A DNA stretch of 64,000 nt. Source: Nostoc sp. UHCC 0926 (GTDB taxonomy: Bacteria > Cyanobacteriota > Cyanobacteriia > Cyanobacteriales > Nostocaceae). The notes beneath the pieces are model-generated. The model made no database searches, was not told the DNA's origin, and saw nothing but the letters and a program-made list of their open reading frames with translations. Positions 44,966 through 53,915 of the stretch are shown here, piece after piece; the first letter of the stretch is position 1, and the number at the start of each line of letters is the position of its first letter. The position numbers and the translations under genes were made by a program. The stretch is taken from contig NZ_CP117768.1 of NCBI RefSeq assembly GCF_028623165.1, positions 2,976,001-3,040,000 of the forward strand, written 5' to 3'.

Positions 44966-46804
44966 CTAAATAATCTCTTCTACAGAAAATACTACTCTAA
45001 AGCCACAAACCCTCAGTCCACCGTCTGACTCATTCCAGCTACGACTGGCGCTGCGACAAAGTTCTGCATTGAAACTCCAAGAACCACCGCGTAAGACTCG
45101 GCGATTAATATCACCGCTAACTTCCCAAGCTGTTCCATCTAAAGGTGCGTCGTTATAATTGTTATGCCACGAATCAGCGCACCATTCCCAAACTAGCCCG
45201 TGCATATCATACAATCCAAAGGCGTTAGCTACTTCAAAACTACCGACGTTTGTTGTTTCTTTACGGAATTTGCTTTTTGGTTCGACAGCGCAACTGACTA
45301 ACTCAGAGGTAATCGTTTCACCAAAATGGAAGGATGTTGTAGTTCCAGCCCGACAAGCATATTCCCATTCAGCTTCACTCGGTAAACGATAGTCGTGTCC
45401 GGTTTTTTCTGATAGTCTGAGACAGAATTCTACAGCCTCATACCAAGATACATTTTCCACTGGTCTATCTAGACCTTTGAATTTCGATGGATGGGGATTT
45501 AAAGCTTGTTTGACTTTGGGTAAAGCTGCTACTACTCTCCACTGTGCTTGAGTTACAGGAAATTTTCCCATAAAAAATGGTTCAACGCTAACTTCGTGTT
45601 GAGGACGTTCGTCAGCATCCCCTTCAAACTCTGGTGAACCCATCATGTAAGTACCACCAGGAATTGATACCATTTCTAATGTGACAGACTTACCCAATTC
45701 TTCAGCAAAGAAGTTTGCATTGCTGTTCACGCGGTTTACTTCTCTACCACCTGTGTCTACTGTCACTACATCAAATTCAAAGGTTTCTAAGGAGAGTAAT
45801 GGTATTATTACTTTTTGCGGTAGCAGCGGTAATATAGATTGGGACATCGAAACAATTTTTAGGGCAACCGGTTCAATGTTCGATGTTGTAAACTTCAAAT
45901 CGTTGAGAACTTCTACTGCTGTTTGATATCTTTCGCTCGGTAGATGTTTTAATAGTTTATCTAAAATTTTCCCTAAGTCATCACTGATAGTAATACCTTT
46001 TTCTTGTAACCGTTGACGCCACAACCACTTAGCATTCATGGCATCATAAATAGGATCATTAATCTGTCCAGAAGCATCCTGTAAAGGCAAACATCGAGTT
46101 AAAAGACGCACGCAAGTTACACCTAAAGCATACAAATCACTGGCGTGACAAGCAAATCCAGCCATTTGTTCTGTTGGGGCATAACCAAGGGTATAAATTA
46201 CTGTAGCTTGTCTTCCTAAACTGGTTTGTGTTAGCTGTTTAGCACCACCAAAGTCAATTAATACGGGTTTTTCATCACTTGCACGGCGGATAATATTTTC
46301 TGGTTTTATATCCCGATGAATGACATTATGGGTATGAATGAATTCCAGAACTGGCAATAAATCAGTTAAAAGTTCCCAAATTTGTTTTTCACCATAGGTT
46401 TTTTGCTGAACTTCTTGTAAGAGAGTTTTTCCTTGAATAAATTCTTGTACGAGATACAAGCTAGTACCTTGTTCAAAATAAGCTAGTAATCTGGGAATTT
46501 GCGTATGATTTTCTCCCAGTTCATACAACCGAAAAGCTTCTTCTTTGAAAAATTCTGCTGCTTTGGTGCGTTGTCCTGTTCCCTGAAATTGTGGGAAAAA
46601 TTGCTTGATGACACAAGGCGCATTTAGTCTGTCTACATCTTCTGTTGCATAGGTTCTGCTAAACCCACCTTCACCTAAGAGTCTCAATACGCGGTAACGG
46701 TTTCTCAGAAGTTTGCCAAAGTTGCTTTGTCCGCAACTCACGCAAAATTTATTGCCATCAGAGTTGAATGGATTTGAGCAATTGGGATTTTGGCAGATTT
46801 GCAT
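44966..46804 (-). CDS. Ser/Thr kinase fused to FGE-sulfatase (CLec-fold) domain
   Basis: The 612-residue protein has an N-terminal zinc ribbon (Cys4, Cys9, Cys21, Cys24) and a protein-kinase domain with Lys67, HRDIKPEN (Asp165, Asn170) and DFG 184-186. A linker (about 300-370) leads to a formylglycine-generating-enzyme-like domain (about 375-608): MVSIPGGTYMMGSPEFEGDA, FPVTQAQWRVVAAL, RLPSEAEWEYACRAGTTT and GLVWEWCADSW. It ends RGGSWSFNAELCRSASRSWN then GLRVCGFRVVF, a block that corresponds to the variable region of known diversity-generating retroelement targets of this class. Probably cytoplasmic. No reverse transcriptase or template repeat is in the window. Confidence 0.88.
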   Translation of the reverse strand: MQICQNPNCSNPFNSDGNKFCVSCGQSNFGKLLRNRYRVLRLLGEGGFSRTYATEDVDRLNAPCVIKQFFPQFQGTGQRTKAAEFFKEEAFRLYELGENHTQIPRLLAYFEQGTSLYLVQEFIQGKTLLQEVQQKTYGEKQIWELLTDLLPVLEFIHTHNVIHRDIKPENIIRRASDEKPVLIDFGGAKQLTQTSLGRQATVIYTLGYAPTEQMAGFACHASDLYALGVTCVRLLTRCLPLQDASGQINDPIYDAMNAKWLWRQRLQEKGITISDDLGKILDKLLKHLPSERYQTAVEVLNDLKFTTSNIEPVALKIVSMSQSILPLLPQKVIIPLLSLETFEFDVVTVDTGGREVNRVNSNANFFAEELGKSVTLEMVSIPGGTYMMGSPEFEGDADERPQHEVSVEPFFMGKFPVTQAQWRVVAALPKVKQALNPHPSKFKGLDRPVENVSWYEAVEFCLRLSEKTGHDYRLPSEAEWEYACRAGTTTSFHFGETITSELVSCAVEPKSKFRKETTNVGSFEVANAFGLYDMHGLVWEWCADSWHNNYNDAPLDGTAWEVSGDINRRVLRGGSWSFNAELCRSASRSWNESDGGLRVCGFRVVFSVEEII

Positions 46805-47271
46805 AATCAGGGGGAAATAGCATCTTCTCCAAAGTTAGCCCCAATATTAGCTAATTGAAAACAGTTTTGTAGAGAAGCGAACACGGAATTTTTTATATGT
46901 GCTTAAAAAGTATTTTTCACATGAGGATAGAAAGATGATTAAAATAATTCGTAATTAAGTTTTGTAAGGGTGATTTAAACCCTACCACAAAACTTGCCGC
47001 TTTTATAAGCTGGGGACTTAAAGCCCCAAAATTAGTTAACGATTCCAAATTTAAAATTTAAAATTTAAAAGAGTTATATAAGAGGATTTAAACCCCGAAT
47101 TAAACTGATATTGGTGCGTTAGGCTTGCCGTAACACACTCTGCATTTTAATATAGCTCTTGTTCACTATCCAAAAAAGTTCGCAAAGAACCAAATGAACA
47201 TAGTAGAGTAGCACAGCTGTGCTACCCTACCCGTGTACCTGATTCAAATGAGAATCGCTATATCAGATAAC
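46805..47271. other. Intergenic with palindromic repeats, no supported gene
   Basis: Contains ATTCGTAATTAAGTTTTGTAA (about 46948-46968), which recurs at 48480, a G-rich hairpin (GGGGACTTAAAGCCCC, 47013-47028), AATTTAAA tandem copies (47050-47069) and a GGTGCGTTAGG..CCGTAACACAC repeat (47113-47140). No ORF of note. Confidence 0.5.
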
Positions 47272-47451
47272 TTAATTGACCTTACGTTGAAAACTAAATG
47301 TTCCAGACTGTCCGGGTTGAAGTGGCCCGGGAATTGTGTCTAGATAGATGGTGATATTAACGCCAATCGCATCCGTTACAGCTACTCCCAAATTTAGATA
47401 AGTTACAATTCCAGCAGGATCAATTGCAGTATTAAACAGAGGCGATCGCAT
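47272..47451 (-). CDS. Short protein or fragment, unknown
   Basis: A 59-codon frame reads MRSPLFNTAIDPAGIVTYLN, GVAVTDAIGVNITIYLDTIP and GPLQPGQSGTFSFQRKVN. It has a beta-rich, exported-protein look (ILDTIPGPLQPGQSGTFSF), as if it were the C-terminal end of a larger surface or beta-sandwich protein. There is no signal peptide, and the upstream 87 bp to the PotC-like stop contain nothing more. Low confidence as an independent gene; it could be a pseudogene fragment. Confidence 0.4.
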   Translation of the reverse strand: MRSPLFNTAIDPAGIVTYLNLGVAVTDAIGVNITIYLDTIPGPLQPGQSGTFSFQRKVN

Positions 47452-47538
47452 AATTCATATTTTGATTCAGCAACGCCGAAACTGCGATTCCATCTGATGC
47501 TATTGAACAGGCGAAGATCGTAAAGATTGATTTGACTC

Positions 47539-48348
47539 TTATTTGAAGCTTTTATTCTCTTCAGAAGCACGAATTAATTCAGCGACAAGAGCAACGATCG
47601 CAGATACTGAAATCAACATCACACTCAAAGCGTTAATATCAGGCTTGACTCCGGTTCTAATGCGGCTAAAAATTTCCATTGGTAGGGTGTTAGAACCGCT
47701 ACCAGCAGTAAAACTGGCAATGAGAAAGTCATCTAAGCTAAGGACAAAGGCCAAGAGACAACCAGCTACAATACCAGGCATCAATTGAGGTAACAATACT
47801 TTCAGGAAAGCTTGTGTGGGTGTAGCGCCTAAATCTAGTGCTGCTTCTTCTAAGTGAGGATCTAAATTAGTCAGTCGTGAAGCAACTACAAGTCCGACGT
47901 AGGCGAGACAAAACACCACATGGGCTGCAACTATTGTCCACAAACTCAAAGGTATTGCAAACGCCGCTAGGCATACTAAGGTAGCTACTGCGATCGCAAT
48001 ATCAGGAATAATCAATGGTAGGTAAGCAATACCACGATACAATTTTTTACCAGGAAATTGGTAACGCGCTAACCCAACTGCCATCAAGGTTCCCAGCACT
48101 GCTGAAATCCCCACTGCACAAACAGCAACTATCATACTGTTTTGCAAAGCTGATAAGATGCGATCGTCACTGAACAACTTGCGATACCAATCGAGAGTGA
48201 ATCCTTGCCAAGTTGCACTGTAGGGCGACTGATTGAAGCTATAAAAGCCAAGTACCAGTATAGGCAGGTACATGAAAACAAGTATTATGAGTGAGAAAAC
48301 CGCCTGCCATGAGACACGCGGTTTTTTGAGAGATGCAGAGATATTCAC
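47539..48348 (-). CDS. potC: PotC-type spermidine/putrescine ABC permease
   Basis: The 269-residue membrane protein has six helices, starting VFSLIILVFMYLPILVLGFY. The EAA loop LEEAALDLGATPTQAFLKVL precedes LLPQLMPGIVAGCLLAFVLS. It matches the PotC subunit of polyamine ABC transporters. PotA, PotB and PotD partners are absent from this window: downstream is a short fragment and upstream 930 bp of non-coding DNA with a structured RNA candidate. A polyamine substrate is inferred from family membership. Confidence 0.8.
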   Translation of the reverse strand: MNISASLKKPRVSWQAVFSLIILVFMYLPILVLGFYSFNQSPYSATWQGFTLDWYRKLFSDDRILSALQNSMIVAVCAVGISAVLGTLMAVGLARYQFPGKKLYRGIAYLPLIIPDIAIAVATLVCLAAFAIPLSLWTIVAAHVVFCLAYVGLVVASRLTNLDPHLEEAALDLGATPTQAFLKVLLPQLMPGIVAGCLLAFVLSLDDFLIASFTAGSGSNTLPMEIFSRIRTGVKPDINALSVMLISVSAIVALVAELIRASEENKSFK

Positions 48349-48606
48349 GTTTATATTTGATTTTTATTGATAGCAAAACAAAATATCATATTTAATGAAA
48401 TAAGTCAATGATTTAACTCTCTTCTCTCCTTTTGCCTCCTGGTGAATCTAACTAGTGGATGGGGAATACTCGTTAATGTAATTCGTAATTAAGTTTTGTA
48501 ACTGGGATTTAGCGAAAAATGCGGTCTTCTCCCAAAGGGAGAGGCTACGCCAACGCAAAGCGTCTCGTAGAGAAGGGGTTTCTCCAAGAGGAGCAATTGT
48601 TTAAGA

Positions 48607-48780
48607 CAGATCCCGCCATCAAACTAGTAGATAACGTTAGCGGGACTTAACTTCAAGCCGCAGAACTAGTACAGCAGGCGTGTAAATCCAGCTAGCATCT
48701 CAGACTAACAACGGGCAAAATCCCTTGTTAAAGGTAGGCAAACTTCCGCCACTGTGTACTAGTTAGTTGTTACCTTTAAG
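48607..48780 (+). ncRNA. Pseudoknotted structured RNA candidate
   Basis: Four mutually consistent helices can be drawn by eye. S1: TCCCGC 48611-48616 with GCGGGA 48640-48645. S2: AACTAGTACA 48664-48673 with TGTACTAGTT 48755-48764 (10 bp perfect). S3: AACAACGGG 48707-48715 with CCCTTGTT 48722-48729 around a CAAAAT loop. S4: TTAAAGGTA 48728-48736 with TACCTTTAA 48771-48779, which crosses S2 and therefore forms a pseudoknot. There is no coding frame. Such long compact RNAs in cyanobacterial intergenes include HEARO/omega RNAs of IscB-type transposons, but no IscB ORF is beside it. The strand could be reversed; the S1-S4 layout is my model. Confidence 0.5.
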
Positions 48781-48852
48781 AACTTGGATAGAACTCCTAA
48801 TCAAACTTTGGCACTTCTGATTTAAAACTACCTACTTCACAAAAATCTCCCC

Positions 48853-48898
48853 TTTGGGCGGCTACGGGTTGTCCTTTAGGTACGGAAAGCCGCCCAAA
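48853..48898. terminator. Strong hairpin after the structured RNA
   Basis: TTTGGGCGGCT at 48853-48863 pairs perfectly with AGCCGCCCAAA at 48888-48898, leaving a 24-nt loop (TACGGGTTGTCCTTTAGG and beyond). It could end the candidate RNA transcript, or be the subterminal hairpin of a lost insertion element. The following 380 bp to the glycosyltransferase are AT-rich without a gene. Confidence 0.5.
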
Positions 48899-49282
48899 GA
48901 GTGACTACACACTTTATTCTTTAATTAACATTTGAAAATCAGATAAGTAACAGGCGATAATAGAGCTTTTTCGTCCAATATCATCATTCAGCTGATATTT
49001 TGACGATTAAAGAAAATTCATACTTATAAAAAAACTATATTTAAAATTGCATCAAATCACCAAAAATTAATAAATTAGAGCCTATTTACCTCTTTAGAAG
49101 TGGTTAATTTCCGTACTAGGATAGATAAAAAATATAGAAAGATAAGCATAAGATTAGAATAGAATTGTTAATAAGTTTAGTATCTGAAGTTACTTTCTGA
49201 TGCAGAGTGAATCAATTACAAGCACTAGAGCAACAGAAAGAAAAAACTTCTAATTCAATTTTTATTTTTTAGGAGATTTGTG

Positions 49283-50368
49283 ATGCGAATTGCTCAAGTA
49301 GCTCCATTATGGGAAAGAGTTCCGCCTCCAGCTTATGGTGGTGTAGAGTTAGTAGTGGGGTTACTGACCGATGAATTAGTTCGACGCGGACACGAAGTAA
49401 CTTTATTTGCATCGGGAGATTCTATTAGTCTGGCAAAACTAACGTCAGTTCATCCCCGTGCCCTCAGACTCGATCACACTATCAAAGATTACAGCGTTTA
49501 CGAAATGCTGAATCTAGCTTCGGTGTATGAACGTGCAGAAGAGTTTGATATTATTCACTCTCATGTGGGGCATGGGACACTGGCCTACGCCAATCTCGTC
49601 ACAACCCCTACAGTTCATACGTTGCACGGTATTTTTACCCCTGACAACGAAAAGATATTTAGTTTTGGTAAAAAACAACCCTACGTCAATATTTCCGATG
49701 CACAACGAGAACCAAGGTTAGGGTTAAACTATCTAGCAACGGTCTACAACGGGATTGATGTCAGCAGTTATGAGTTTCACGCCCAACCAGAAAATCCGCC
49801 CTACCTAGCGTTTTTGGGTCGGATGTCTCCTGAAAAGGGAGCGCATTTAGCAATAGAAATTGCTAAAGAAACTGGTTGGCGTTTGAAAATGGCAGGCAAG
49901 GTGGATGTTGTTGATGTGGAATACTTTGAGAAGGAAATTAAACCGCACATTGACGGGAAGCAAATTGAGTATCTGGGTGAAGCTAACCATGCTCAAAAAA
50001 ATGCCCTTATGGGAGGTGCAGTCGCAACTCTGTTTCCGATCACTTGGCGGGAACCGTTTGGGTTGGTGATGGTTGAATCAATGGCTTCTGGTACACCAGT
50101 GATTGCGATAAAATTGGGGTCTACTGAAGAGGTAATTTCCCACGGCAAGACGGGTTTCCTCTGCAATAATATTCAAGAGTGCATCAGTGCTATTGACCAA
50201 GTAACAGAGTTAGACCGCTATGCCTGTCGCCAGCATGTCGAAAATATTTTCAGCGTTAAGCATATGACTGATGGCTATGAGGCGGTTTATCAACAAGTAA
50301 TAGCAGAACGATTTTCTCAGAATGGGCATTCCCGTAGTTTGCTTAGTTTAAGTAGCGATCGCATTTAA
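49283..50368 (+). CDS. Glycosyltransferase family 4 protein
   Basis: The 361-residue GT-B enzyme begins MRIAQVAPLWERVPPPAYGG. It contains FLGRMSPEKGAHLAIEIAKE (the nucleotide-sugar domain start) and the donor-site E-x7-E in EPFGLVMVESMASGTPVI. Sugar donor and acceptor are not predictable. Cyanobacterial members of this group commonly act on glycolipids or exopolysaccharide. An AGGAG at 49271-49275 decides the start: ATG 49283, rather than the GTG 49280. It is monocistronic by spacing, with a degenerate palindrome of the CCCCGACTTC family after its stop. Confidence 0.88.
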   Translation: MRIAQVAPLWERVPPPAYGGVELVVGLLTDELVRRGHEVTLFASGDSISLAKLTSVHPRALRLDHTIKDYSVYEMLNLASVYERAEEFDIIHSHVGHGTLAYANLVTTPTVHTLHGIFTPDNEKIFSFGKKQPYVNISDAQREPRLGLNYLATVYNGIDVSSYEFHAQPENPPYLAFLGRMSPEKGAHLAIEIAKETGWRLKMAGKVDVVDVEYFEKEIKPHIDGKQIEYLGEANHAQKNALMGGAVATLFPITWREPFGLVMVESMASGTPVIAIKLGSTEEVISHGKTGFLCNNIQECISAIDQVTELDRYACRQHVENIFSVKHMTDGYEAVYQQVIAERFSQNGHSRSLLSLSSDRI

Positions 50369-50380
50369 ATTGTCTGCCCC

Positions 50381-50414
50381 AAATCCCCGACTTCGTAAAA
50401 GTTGTCCGGGATCT
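50381..50414. repeat. Degenerate CCCCGACTTC palindrome
   Basis: AATCCCCGACTTCG and the imperfect inverse GTTGTCCGGGATCT are a decayed member of the 7799/28893 family. It follows the glycosyltransferase stop by 13 bp. Further hairpins (CTCTGAGTCTCAGAG and CTTGAACTTTAGTTCAAG) at about 50469-50508 lie between the convergent genes and may stop both transcripts. Confidence 0.5.
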
Positions 50415-50548
50415 TGTTAGTCAAATCAAAAGACCTTTAAGAGGTTTTACTACGCAAAACCTGTCCCTCTCTGAGTCTCAGAGGCACAGACTTGAACTTT
50501 AGTTCAAGGCAGGGAGAGGTTTATCTAACTCACGTTAAATAAAGACTG

Positions 50549-52180
50549 CTACCAAGTAACTCGTTCGCGCCATTTTTCCAATGTCTTAGCAGTAACTCCT
50601 GGAACTCTTTCTAAGTCTTGTAAAGATGTAAATTTTTGCTGTTGACGGCTAAGAATTATCCGCTGTGCTAACTTCTTACCCACGCCAGGGAGAGTTGCTA
50701 ATTCTTCCAGACTTGCAGTGTTGATATTTATTTGTTTAATTACTTGTAGTTCGCTTGATGAAGAAGCTTTTATCTGGGGACACCGTGTTTGTTCTAATTT
50801 AATTTTTTCTTGAATTGCTGGTGGTAAGCCGGGTTTAACTTTGGCATAAAGACGAGCAAATTCTCGCACATAATGAGCAGCAACTATGGGATTTTTAATC
50901 ATTACAAGCGTCTCATCGTTACCATTATTGGCAGCGTCTGACCAATTATGAGAACCTGTAATTACTGTTTGGCTATCAATCACACCAAATTTGTGATGCA
51001 ATAAATCGCCTTTGGGTAACACAGGTACGCCTACAGTGGTAATTGGATTTTGCCAAGGATGGTTATCAAGTTCATATTTACATTTGTTACTGAGAGCGAC
51101 ACCCATCATATCCAATGCTTCGCTGTAGGGACGATAGGCAAATTGTGGTTCAATTAAAGCACGAATTTGGACACTTTGTTGATGGCGATTTTCTAAGATA
51201 TTGGCAAGACGTTGATCGGAAAGGACAAATAACGCCATATCAACAGATTTAGTTGCTGAATCTAAAGTTTTACCAATTAAACCATTACTACTGTTATTCC
51301 AGGGTTGAGTTGGAGAAGTAGGCGAAAATTGCACAGTAATTATGGTTTTATTTAATCTAATTTGTTTAGGCGATCGCATCGGTTTTTGCAAACCAAATCG
51401 ACTATCTGGCTTATCTCCTGGCCCATCTCCCCACATAACATTAAACTCTTCTGTAAATAAAGATGCTAATTCTGGGCTATCAATCTGCAATAAATTATTG
51501 GCATTTCCTAAACTGCTGGAATTTGTAAAATCACCAGAAGTATCACTTAAAGTAAAATTCGCCGAAGTGATAATTACAAGACGATTGTCCACAATCACAA
51601 ATTTGTGATGCATCAAACTACTACCCGCTGAACCATCAGCTTGATCATCTATCCAGGGAATTTTAGCATTCTGCAAAATCACCAAAGCATCTCTTTGATT
51701 TATTTCTGTGGGACTGAGTTGATTATCTTGGTTAATATCGATAAATTGGCGAAATTCGTGATAGCGTTCCTGTTCTCTTTTATCTAACTTACCTATTTCA
51801 GCAGATGTAAAGCTACTCCAAGGTCGGCTATAGGTATTTTCTAAAATTATCCTGACTTTTATCCCAGCTTTTTGTCTATCAACCAATGCTTGGGCAACTT
51901 TGGGTAAACGTAATTCTTGCACCGCCACATCTACTGTAGATTTAGCGTTCGTAATAGCATCGATAATCTGTTTTTCTAAATCATCCCCAAGGCGAGTTTG
52001 CTGACGGTAAGCTTCCTTGTATTCTGAAGACTCAGAATGGTTAAAGTAAACTTGAACTAAGGGGTCTTGTGGTAAGGGTGCTGGACGCTGATTGTAGGAC
52101 TCGACTCGTTGACAACCAGCGAGGGGAAATATCAGTAAAAAGATATATAAAAAATATCTTTGTCTAGAGATAAGTTGCAC
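50549..52180 (-). CDS. Phospholipase-D superfamily lipoprotein with EF-hand and ComEA-like HhH
   Basis: The 543-residue product has a lipoprotein signal with lipobox PLAGC (Cys23). Two PLD motifs are HHKFVIVD (His191-Lys193-Asp198) and HHKFGVID (His395-Lys397-Asp402), each followed by a serine-rich N-term-type motif (SANFT, GSHNWS). An EF-hand loop is inserted between them and the N-terminus at 148-159 (DINQDNQLSPTE: Asp148, Asn150, Asp152, Glu159). A helix-hairpin-helix tail of the ComEA type is at about 478-541 (ININTASLEELATLPGVGKK). This order suggests a Ca-linked, surface-anchored nuclease or phospholipase that binds DNA (inference). Intact and unusual in combining all four parts. Confidence 0.9.
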   Translation of the reverse strand: MQLISRQRYFLYIFLLIFPLAGCQRVESYNQRPAPLPQDPLVQVYFNHSESSEYKEAYRQQTRLGDDLEKQIIDAITNAKSTVDVAVQELRLPKVAQALVDRQKAGIKVRIILENTYSRPWSSFTSAEIGKLDKREQERYHEFRQFIDINQDNQLSPTEINQRDALVILQNAKIPWIDDQADGSAGSSLMHHKFVIVDNRLVIITSANFTLSDTSGDFTNSSSLGNANNLLQIDSPELASLFTEEFNVMWGDGPGDKPDSRFGLQKPMRSPKQIRLNKTIITVQFSPTSPTQPWNNSSNGLIGKTLDSATKSVDMALFVLSDQRLANILENRHQQSVQIRALIEPQFAYRPYSEALDMMGVALSNKCKYELDNHPWQNPITTVGVPVLPKGDLLHHKFGVIDSQTVITGSHNWSDAANNGNDETLVMIKNPIVAAHYVREFARLYAKVKPGLPPAIQEKIKLEQTRCPQIKASSSSELQVIKQININTASLEELATLPGVGKKLAQRIILSRQQQKFTSLQDLERVPGVTAKTLEKWRERVTW

Positions 52181-52398
52181 TGTAATCTGTTAAAAATGGA
52201 TTGAGAGTGGACATATTTATCATTCCCAAAATTTTGTGTTTTGAATTAAGTAGATAAATAGCTTTCCAAGCAAAGGGAAAAATCCACTGCTAGAGGCAGA
52301 ATTACAAAGATTTTTTCAGGATTTGTCCACTAAAACTGTATATTCTGAAAATATCAGCAGCCTACTACCAACGTGTGTTCTCACGATTATTCAGTTAT

Positions 52399-53568
52399 AT
52401 GCAAATTTATCTAGATTACAGCGCCACCACTCCCACTCGAAAAGAAGCGATCGCAGTTATGCAAACAGTCCTCACCGAACAGTGGGGCAATCCTTCCAGC
52501 TTACACGAATGGGGACAACGGGCTGCAACGGTTGTGGAACAAGCCAGAGTCCAAGTTGCTGGTTTAATTAACGCTGTCGATCCGGCATCCATAATCTTTA
52601 CCTCTGGCGGCACTGAGGCAAATAATCTAGCAATTATGGGCGTGGCTCGGTTGTATGGTGTTCCTCAACATCTAATTATCTCTAGCGTCGAGCATTCAGC
52701 AATTTCTGAGACAGTGCGGTTCTTAGAGATGTGGGGTTGGGAAGTTACGCGCTTGTCTGTAGATATTAAAGGCAGAGTCAATCCCCTAGATTTAAAGGCG
52801 GCGTTGCGACATAACACAGTTTTGGTTTCCGTGATTTATGGTCAAAGTGAAGTAGGGACTGTGCAACCAATTGAGGAACTGGGTAAGATTGTGCGATCGC
52901 ATGGTGCTTTGTTCCACACAGATGCGGTGCAAGCTGCGGGACGCTTACCTATAGATGTGCAACAACTCCCAGTAGACTTACTTAGTCTTTCCAGTCATAA
53001 AATATATGGTCCCCAAGGTGCAGGGGCGCTATATGTGCGTTCTGGTGTGGAATTGATGCCTCTACTGGGTGGTGGTGGACAAGAAATGGGATTGCGTTCT
53101 GGTACGCAAGCAGTACCGATAATTGCGGGATTTGGTGTAGCAGCAGAATTAGCAGCACAAGAATTGCCTACAGAAACACCACGGTTGATTGAGTTACGCG
53201 ATCGCGCCTTTGCCCAATTAGCTGAAATTCCTGGTTTAATTGCTACAGGGGATGGCTGCGATCGTTTACCTCACCATGTCAGTATGTGCCTAGAACACGC
53301 TGATGGTGAAAAACTCAGCGGTAAAACCTTGGTACGGCAGCTAAACCTTGCTGGCATCGGCATCAGTGCTGGTGCTGCCTGTCACAGTGGTAAACTTACC
53401 CCTAGCCCGATACTTTTAGCGATGGGTTATTCTGAAAAAGCTGCTTTGGGTGGAATTCGCATCACATTGGGGCGTGATACCACTGAAGCCGATATAGATT
53501 GGACAGCGATGGTATTGAAGCAAGTTTTGCAGAGGGTAACACCGGATTTATCTTTAGTTAAGCGTTAA
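52399..53568 (+). CDS. Cysteine desulfurase (NifS/IscS-like)
   Basis: From ATG 52399 the 389-residue PLP enzyme has YLDYSATTP, His99 in VEHSA, Asp175 in HTDAVQAAG, the PLP lysine Lys201 in SSHKIYGPQGAG, and the catalytic Cys328 in SAGAACHSGK. It removes sulfur from cysteine for Fe-S or thiolation chemistry. The Cys loop is GAACHSG rather than the SSGSACSSG of IscS, so it fits a cyanobacterial Group II-like or NifS variant. No nif or isc partner is nearby. The longer frame to 52375 lacks any good start. Confidence 0.88.
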   Translation: MQIYLDYSATTPTRKEAIAVMQTVLTEQWGNPSSLHEWGQRAATVVEQARVQVAGLINAVDPASIIFTSGGTEANNLAIMGVARLYGVPQHLIISSVEHSAISETVRFLEMWGWEVTRLSVDIKGRVNPLDLKAALRHNTVLVSVIYGQSEVGTVQPIEELGKIVRSHGALFHTDAVQAAGRLPIDVQQLPVDLLSLSSHKIYGPQGAGALYVRSGVELMPLLGGGGQEMGLRSGTQAVPIIAGFGVAAELAAQELPTETPRLIELRDRAFAQLAEIPGLIATGDGCDRLPHHVSMCLEHADGEKLSGKTLVRQLNLAGIGISAGAACHSGKLTPSPILLAMGYSEKAALGGIRITLGRDTTEADIDWTAMVLKQVLQRVTPDLSLVKR

Positions 53569-53638
53569 AACAACTGTAATAAATCGAGTTTTCTCGTATT
53601 CCTACGCTTACATTGGAAAACTGGATTGAGTAGTTGTT

Positions 53639-53719
53639 AGGACTTACGCAATAACTCCTTGAAACCTTATTCCTTTGTGTCCTTTGCGGTTCGTTTTTTC
53701 ATGATTTTGCGTAAGTCCT
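53639..53719. mobile_element. 81-bp MITE-like element with AGGACTTACGCA ends
   Basis: AGGACTTACGCA at 53639-53650 and its inverse ending 53719 flank TTCCTTTGTGTCCTTTGCGG and a poly-T tract. The ends are the same as those of the 242-bp element at 17445. No ORF. Confidence 0.75.
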
Positions 53720-53875
53720 GGTTGTGAATCGGCTATGTGTGAGCGTTCACATTTTCACCACAATGATTTTGCGTCTTTCCAACAAGATTCATACATCTAA
53801 TCAGCAACGCCGCCGAAAGGGTTAAATGAGTTTTTTCCCAAAAGCTAATATTTTGAGTCATAAAGGAGTTCAAGC

Positions 53876-53899
53876 ATGACTTATTTTCATTACTTTTGA
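53876..53899 (+). CDS. Possible 7-codon leader peptide (MTYFHYF)
   Basis: ATG ACT TAT TTT CAT TAC TTT TGA is preceded by AAAGGAG at 6-7 nt, a strong ribosome-binding site. Five of its six non-initiator residues are aromatic or His. It ends 16 bp before the small membrane protein at 53916 that has a weak site of its own, an arrangement like an attenuation or coupling leader. It is too short to be sure. Confidence 0.3.
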   Translation: MTYFHYF

Positions 53900-53915
53900 T
53901 TAAGGCTTTTCTTGA

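Noticed and set aside
48640..48780. Cobalamin riboswitch
   Set aside because: CCGCCACTGTG resembles the conserved B12 box, but AGGGAA is missing, spacing to the GTGTAAATCC-like part is too long, and no B12 gene follows. I kept it only as a structured RNA of unknown type.
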